A stretch of DNA of 64,000 nucleotides, taken from assembly GCF_001500065.1 (NCBI RefSeq), contig NZ_LQIN01000009.1, positions 1 to 64,000 on the forward strand, given 5' to 3'. The position numbers were made by a program, and so were the translations under genes. The stretch comes from Mycobacterium sp. IS-3022. GTDB lineage: Bacteria; Actinomycetota; Actinomycetes; Mycobacteriales; Mycobacteriaceae. The first letter of the stretch is position 1. Each line of letters begins with the position of its first letter. This document shows positions 61,111 to 64,000 of this stretch, in pieces. The notes below the pieces were generated by a model. That model was not told where the DNA came from and made no database searches. It saw nothing but the letters and a program-made list of their open reading frames with translations.

Positions 61111-62853
61111 CTATGCGTCGATGCGGGCGAACTGCCCGTGCCGATACTGCTCGACACAGGCGGCCCGTCGGACCTTGCCGCTGGTGGTGATCGGTATCGA
61201 ACCAGGCGGTACCAGAACAAGGTCCGCGACGCGCAGACCGTGCGAGATGGAAATCGCCGACGTCACTTCCCGTTTGACGATGGTGAGCTTGTCGGCGTCC
61301 TCGGCGGATTCGCCCCGCTTCTTGACTTCGATGAGCACCACAAGCTTCTCGGCTTGAGTATCGGGAACCGCGATCGCCGCGCACCGGCCCGCCGTGATCT
61401 CCTGGACCGTCGCCTCGATGTCGTCGGGTGAATGGTTGCGCCCGTACACAATCAACAGATCCTTGATGCGGCCGATGACGAACAACTCGTCGTCGAAAAC
61501 GAAGCCCTGATCTCCGGTTCGCAGCCACGGCCCCTCGGGTGTGCCGTCGGAGGGCGCGACGATCTTTGCGCCGAACGTGGCCGCGGTTTCCTCGGGCTTC
61601 TGCCAATAGCCCAGCGCGACGTTCTCGCCGTGCACCCAGATCTCACCGGTCACCCCGGCGGGACATTCGGTCATCGTGTCGGGATCGACGATCCGGACCG
61701 TCGGCGACTGCGGCACACCGTAGCTGACCAACGGTGTCCCACCGCCGTTCTGGCACCGCTCCGCCTTGCCGGCGGTCAGCTTCTCGGAGTCGAACCGGAC
61801 GACGGCCGGTGGTTGCGTCCCTGCGCGGGTCGCCACATACACCGTCGCTTCGGCCAGGCCGTATGACGGTCGGATCACGGCCTCAGGAAGGTTGAAACGG
61901 GCGAACCGCTGGGTGAAGCGGCGCACCGTCGCCGGGTGTACCCGTTCACTGCCGGTTGCGATCACCAGCACATCCGAGAGATCGAGCCCGGCCATGTCAT
62001 CGTCGGACGTCTTTTTCGCCGCCAGTTCGAATGCGAAGTTCGGTGCTGCCGAGTACGCCTTGCTGTTGCCGGCCAGCAACTGCATCCACCGGGCCGGCCG
62101 CTGCAAGAACGCCACCGGGCTCATGAGCACAGCGTGAAGTCCGGTCAGAACCGGCCCACAGACTCCGAGATACAAACCCATGTCGTGATAGAACGGCAGC
62201 CACGACACGATCGTGGTGTCCGGCGGGGGCACATTGCCGAACTCCGCGAAGTAATCCGACGTCACCTGTTCGAAATTCGCCAGAACGTTTCTGTGCGACA
62301 TCATGACCCCCGCCGGCTGACGGGTCGACCCGGACGTGTACTGCAGATAAGCGAGACCCGCGCCGTCCTGGGTCCCGGCATCGGATCCCGTCGGCGCGTC
62401 GAGGTCCAGCAGATCAACAGCGACGGCCGTTATACCGGATGCCCCCGAGTGCGACTTGACGTACTCGGCGACGGTGCCGGCGACTTGCGATGTTGTGAGG
62501 GCGACCGACGGCGAGGCGTCACGCAGCACCGAATCAACACGCTCATCGCTGACGCCGCCCAGCGGAACCGACAGCGGGACCGCAATCCGGCCTGCCTGCA
62601 GCGCGCCGAGGAACGCGACGATGTAGTCCAGGCCCTGTGGCGCCAGTATCACCGCACGGTCGCCGATCGACCCATGGTGATCGAGCTCCCGCGCCAAGTT
62701 CGTCGTGCGCCGATACAGCTGTGACCATGTCAGGCTTTCCGCAACGCCGTTCCAATCTTGTTCGTAATCGATGAACGTGAAGGCCGGGTCGTCGGGCTGC
62801 ACGCTGGCGCGCTCGCGCAGCACGTCCACAAGGGAGGTCTCGATCACCCGCAT
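61111..62853 (-). CDS. Fatty acyl-AMP ligase (FAAL), copy 2
   Basis: 580-aa FAAL from ATG 62853 (GTG 62856 would add one residue). [76 protein letters not shown] and [13 protein letters not shown] are the family blocks. The first ~355 residues differ noticeably from copy 1, including the SGVMVS/VMMSH region and the acyl-pocket segment, so chain specificity may differ. No ribosome-binding site is visible. It heads the cassette FAAL-methyltransferase-FAAL; no polyketide or peptide synthase is in the window. Confidence 0.9.
   Translation of the reverse strand: MRVIETSLVDVLRERASVQPDDPAFTFIDYEQDWNGVAESLTWSQLYRRTTNLARELDHHGSIGDRAVILAPQGLDYIVAFLGALQAGRIAVPLSVPLGGVSDERVDSVLRDASPSVALTTSQVAGTVAEYVKSHSGASGITAVAVDLLDLDAPTGSDAGTQDGAGLAYLQYTSGSTRQPAGVMMSHRNVLANFEQVTSDYFAEFGNVPPPDTTIVSWLPFYHDMGLYLGVCGPVLTGLHAVLMSPVAFLQRPARWMQLLAGNSKAYSAAPNFAFELAAKKTSDDDMAGLDLSDVLVIATGSERVHPATVRRFTQRFARFNLPEAVIRPSYGLAEATVYVATRAGTQPPAVVRFDSEKLTAGKAERCQNGGGTPLVSYGVPQSPTVRIVDPDTMTECPAGVTGEIWVHGENVALGYWQKPEETAATFGAKIVAPSDGTPEGPWLRTGDQGFVFDDELFVIGRIKDLLIVYGRNHSPDDIEATVQEITAGRCAAIAVPDTQAEKLVVLIEVKKRGESAEDADKLTIVKREVTSAISISHGLRVADLVLVPPGSIPITTSGKVRRAACVEQYRHGQFARIDA
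61360..61782 (-). repeat. Near-identical tract shared by the two FAAL genes, copy 2
   Basis: Counterpart of 58721-59143 at a constant offset of 2639 bp. The two direct repeats flank the methyltransferase gene, so recombination between them would delete that gene and fuse the ligases. Confidence 0.8.
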
Positions 62854-62976
62854 CACGTTACTGTGGCGGTCGCCGCTCCACTGCCGAACGCCAAAGTTAG
62901 GTAGCCGACAAATTGCCCGGCCGAACCTCCGAGTTTCCGACCAGCACCACGACCTGCGGTTTTAGCGTGGCGTCTC

Positions 62977-63010
62977 ACGCGTCCACCGTCGAGCGTGACC
63001 GTGGACGCGT
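62977..63010 (-). terminator. Hairpin terminator of htpG
   Basis: ACGCGTCCAC (62977-62986) and GTGGACGCGT (63001-63010) are perfect complements with a 14-nt loop, 62 nt beyond the htpG stop. The stem ends the htpG transcript before the FAAL cassette. No U-tract. Apart from this hairpin, 62857-63072 shows nothing recognisable. Confidence 0.6.
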
Positions 63011-63072
63011 TTGCCGAAGGCGCTTTGCATCGGATCGCCGGATCCGCATGCGACCGGGCGGGGGCGGGTGCT

Positions 63073-64000
63073 CTATACGGTGCGAGCCAGCCGCTCGGCG
63101 AGCAGCGCGGCGAACTTGGCTGGATCGTCGGGTATGTCGCCTTCGGCGAGAAGCGCTGTGCCGTAGAGCAGTTCGGCGGTATCGACCAACTGACTCAGGT
63201 GAGCGTCGTCGCGCTTCTCATGCGCCTTTTGTAGCCCGGTGACGAGCGGGTGGTTCGGATTCAGCTCGAGAATCCGCTTCGAGACCGGAACCGATTGCCC
63301 GGAGGCGCGGTACATCCGCGCCAGCGCCGGTGTGATGCCGAAAGTCGGGGTGATCAGGCACGCCGGCGACTCGGTGAGACGCGTCGACAGCCGTACCTCG
63401 GAGACATGATCACTCAACGTCTCCTTCAGCCAGCCGAGCAGGTCCGCGAATTCCTTCTCCCGCTCCTCTCGCTCGGCCTCGCTTCTCCCCTCGTCCGAGT
63501 CGAGGTCGACCTCGCCTCTTGCCACCGACTGCAGCGGTTTGCCGTCGAACTCCGGCACCGATCCCACCCAGATCTCGTCGACCGGGTCGGTGAGCAGCAG
63601 CACCTCGTAACCCTTGGCCCGGAACGCCTCCAGATGAGGAGACTTCAGCAGCTGTTCACGCGACTGTCCGGTGGCGAAGAAGATCTGCTCCTGACCCTCT
63701 TTCATGCGCTCGACGTACTCGGCGAGGGTGGTCGGCTCCTCGTCGCTGTGCGTCGAGGCGAACGACGAAATCCGCAGCAGCGTGTCGCGGTTGTCGAAAT
63801 CCGACATCAGGCCCTCTTTGAGGACCGGACCGAACTGGGTCCAGAACGTGCGGTAGTCCTCGGGACGCTCGGACTGCAGATCCTGGATCGTCGAGAGGAC
63901 CTTCTTGGTCAGCCGACGGCGGATCGCGGTGACCTGGCGGTCCTGCTGCAGGATTTCACGGGAAACGTTGAGCGACATGTCCTGTGCGTCGACGACTCCC
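63073..64000 (-). CDS. htpG: HtpG (Hsp90 chaperone), C-terminal part, cut by window end
   Basis: Only about the last 309 codons are present; the gene continues beyond 64000. The visible part starts in the middle domain (GVVDAQDMSLNVSREILQQD), includes SSFASTHSDEEPTTLAEYVE and ILELNPNHPLVTGLQKAHEK, the C-terminal dimerisation segment, and ends LLAERLARTV. HtpG is the ATP-dependent cytosolic Hsp90. An internal ATG at 63978 is not the start. A hairpin terminator follows. Confidence 0.93.
   Translation of the reverse strand, partial: GVVDAQDMSLNVSREILQQDRQVTAIRRRLTKKVLSTIQDLQSERPEDYRTFWTQFGPVLKEGLMSDFDNRDTLLRISSFASTHSDEEPTTLAEYVERMKEGQEQIFFATGQSREQLLKSPHLEAFRAKGYEVLLLTDPVDEIWVGSVPEFDGKPLQSVARGEVDLDSDEGRSEAEREEREKEFADLLGWLKETLSDHVSEVRLSTRLTESPACLITPTFGITPALARMYRASGQSVPVSKRILELNPNHPLVTGLQKAHEKRDDAHLSQLVDTAELLYGTALLAEGDIPDDPAKFAALLAERLARTV

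Overview
The window is GC-rich, densely coded DNA from an actinobacterium, almost certainly a fast-growing Mycobacterium (Mycolicibacterium). The grounds are a sigK-rskA pair, a block ordered like M. tuberculosis Rv0904c-Rv0910 (accD3, echA6, a metallo-beta-lactamase-fold protein, a serine-hydrolase lipoprotein, ctpE, an antitoxin/SRPBCC pair), an exact KstR-type box, GAF/ANTAR proteins, and many acyl-CoA ligases, acyl-CoA dehydrogenases and F420-type or flavin oxidoreductases. Assignments rest on reading motifs by eye and on recalled family knowledge; no database was searched.

Layout. 1-2620: a short-chain dehydrogenase with a KstR-type box, a dihydrodipicolinate-reductase-like protein and two small exported proteins. 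2689-7087: mntH, a fused gamma-glutamylcyclotransferase/poly-gamma-glutamate hydrolase, and a compact DUF1365-sigK-rskA unit with its own SigK-like promoter. 7084-11129: a GCS2 ligase, an F420-type oxidoreductase and a Baeyer-Villiger-type monooxygenase. 11266-11580: tRNA-Arg(CCT) followed by an IS481-like remnant. 11704-18228: a zinc-ribbon/DUF732 membrane protein with a leader ORF, GAF-ANTAR, a CIRCE-controlled Hsp20 and small metabolic genes.

18286-39207 is the most striking region: a catabolic divergon of about 21 kb. Twelve tightly packed minus-strand genes encode SDR, Rieske oxygenase, flavin monooxygenase, MFE-like SDR, CaiB-type CoA-transferase, two paired sets of acyl-CoA dehydrogenases, a Gfo/Idh protein, a ThDP lyase and an aldehyde dehydrogenase. 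Five overlapping plus-strand genes encode a beta-propeller protein, a GntR/HutC regulator, two acyl-CoA ligases and an SDR. Two similar palindromes lie between the divergent starts and look like operators for the GntR protein. The gene set suggests breakdown of a bulky cyclic acid; the substrate is unknown.

39494-47552 is the conserved Rv0904c-Rv0910-like block. 47605-52495 holds small proteins, a second Hsp20 next to an ANTAR protein, an epoxide hydrolase and a flavoprotein. 52571-62853 holds an asymmetric heterodimeric ABC exporter, a single-chain ABC exporter and an unusual FAAL / CMAS-like methyltransferase / FAAL cassette whose two ligase genes share a nearly identical 423-bp tract. The window ends inside htpG (Hsp90).
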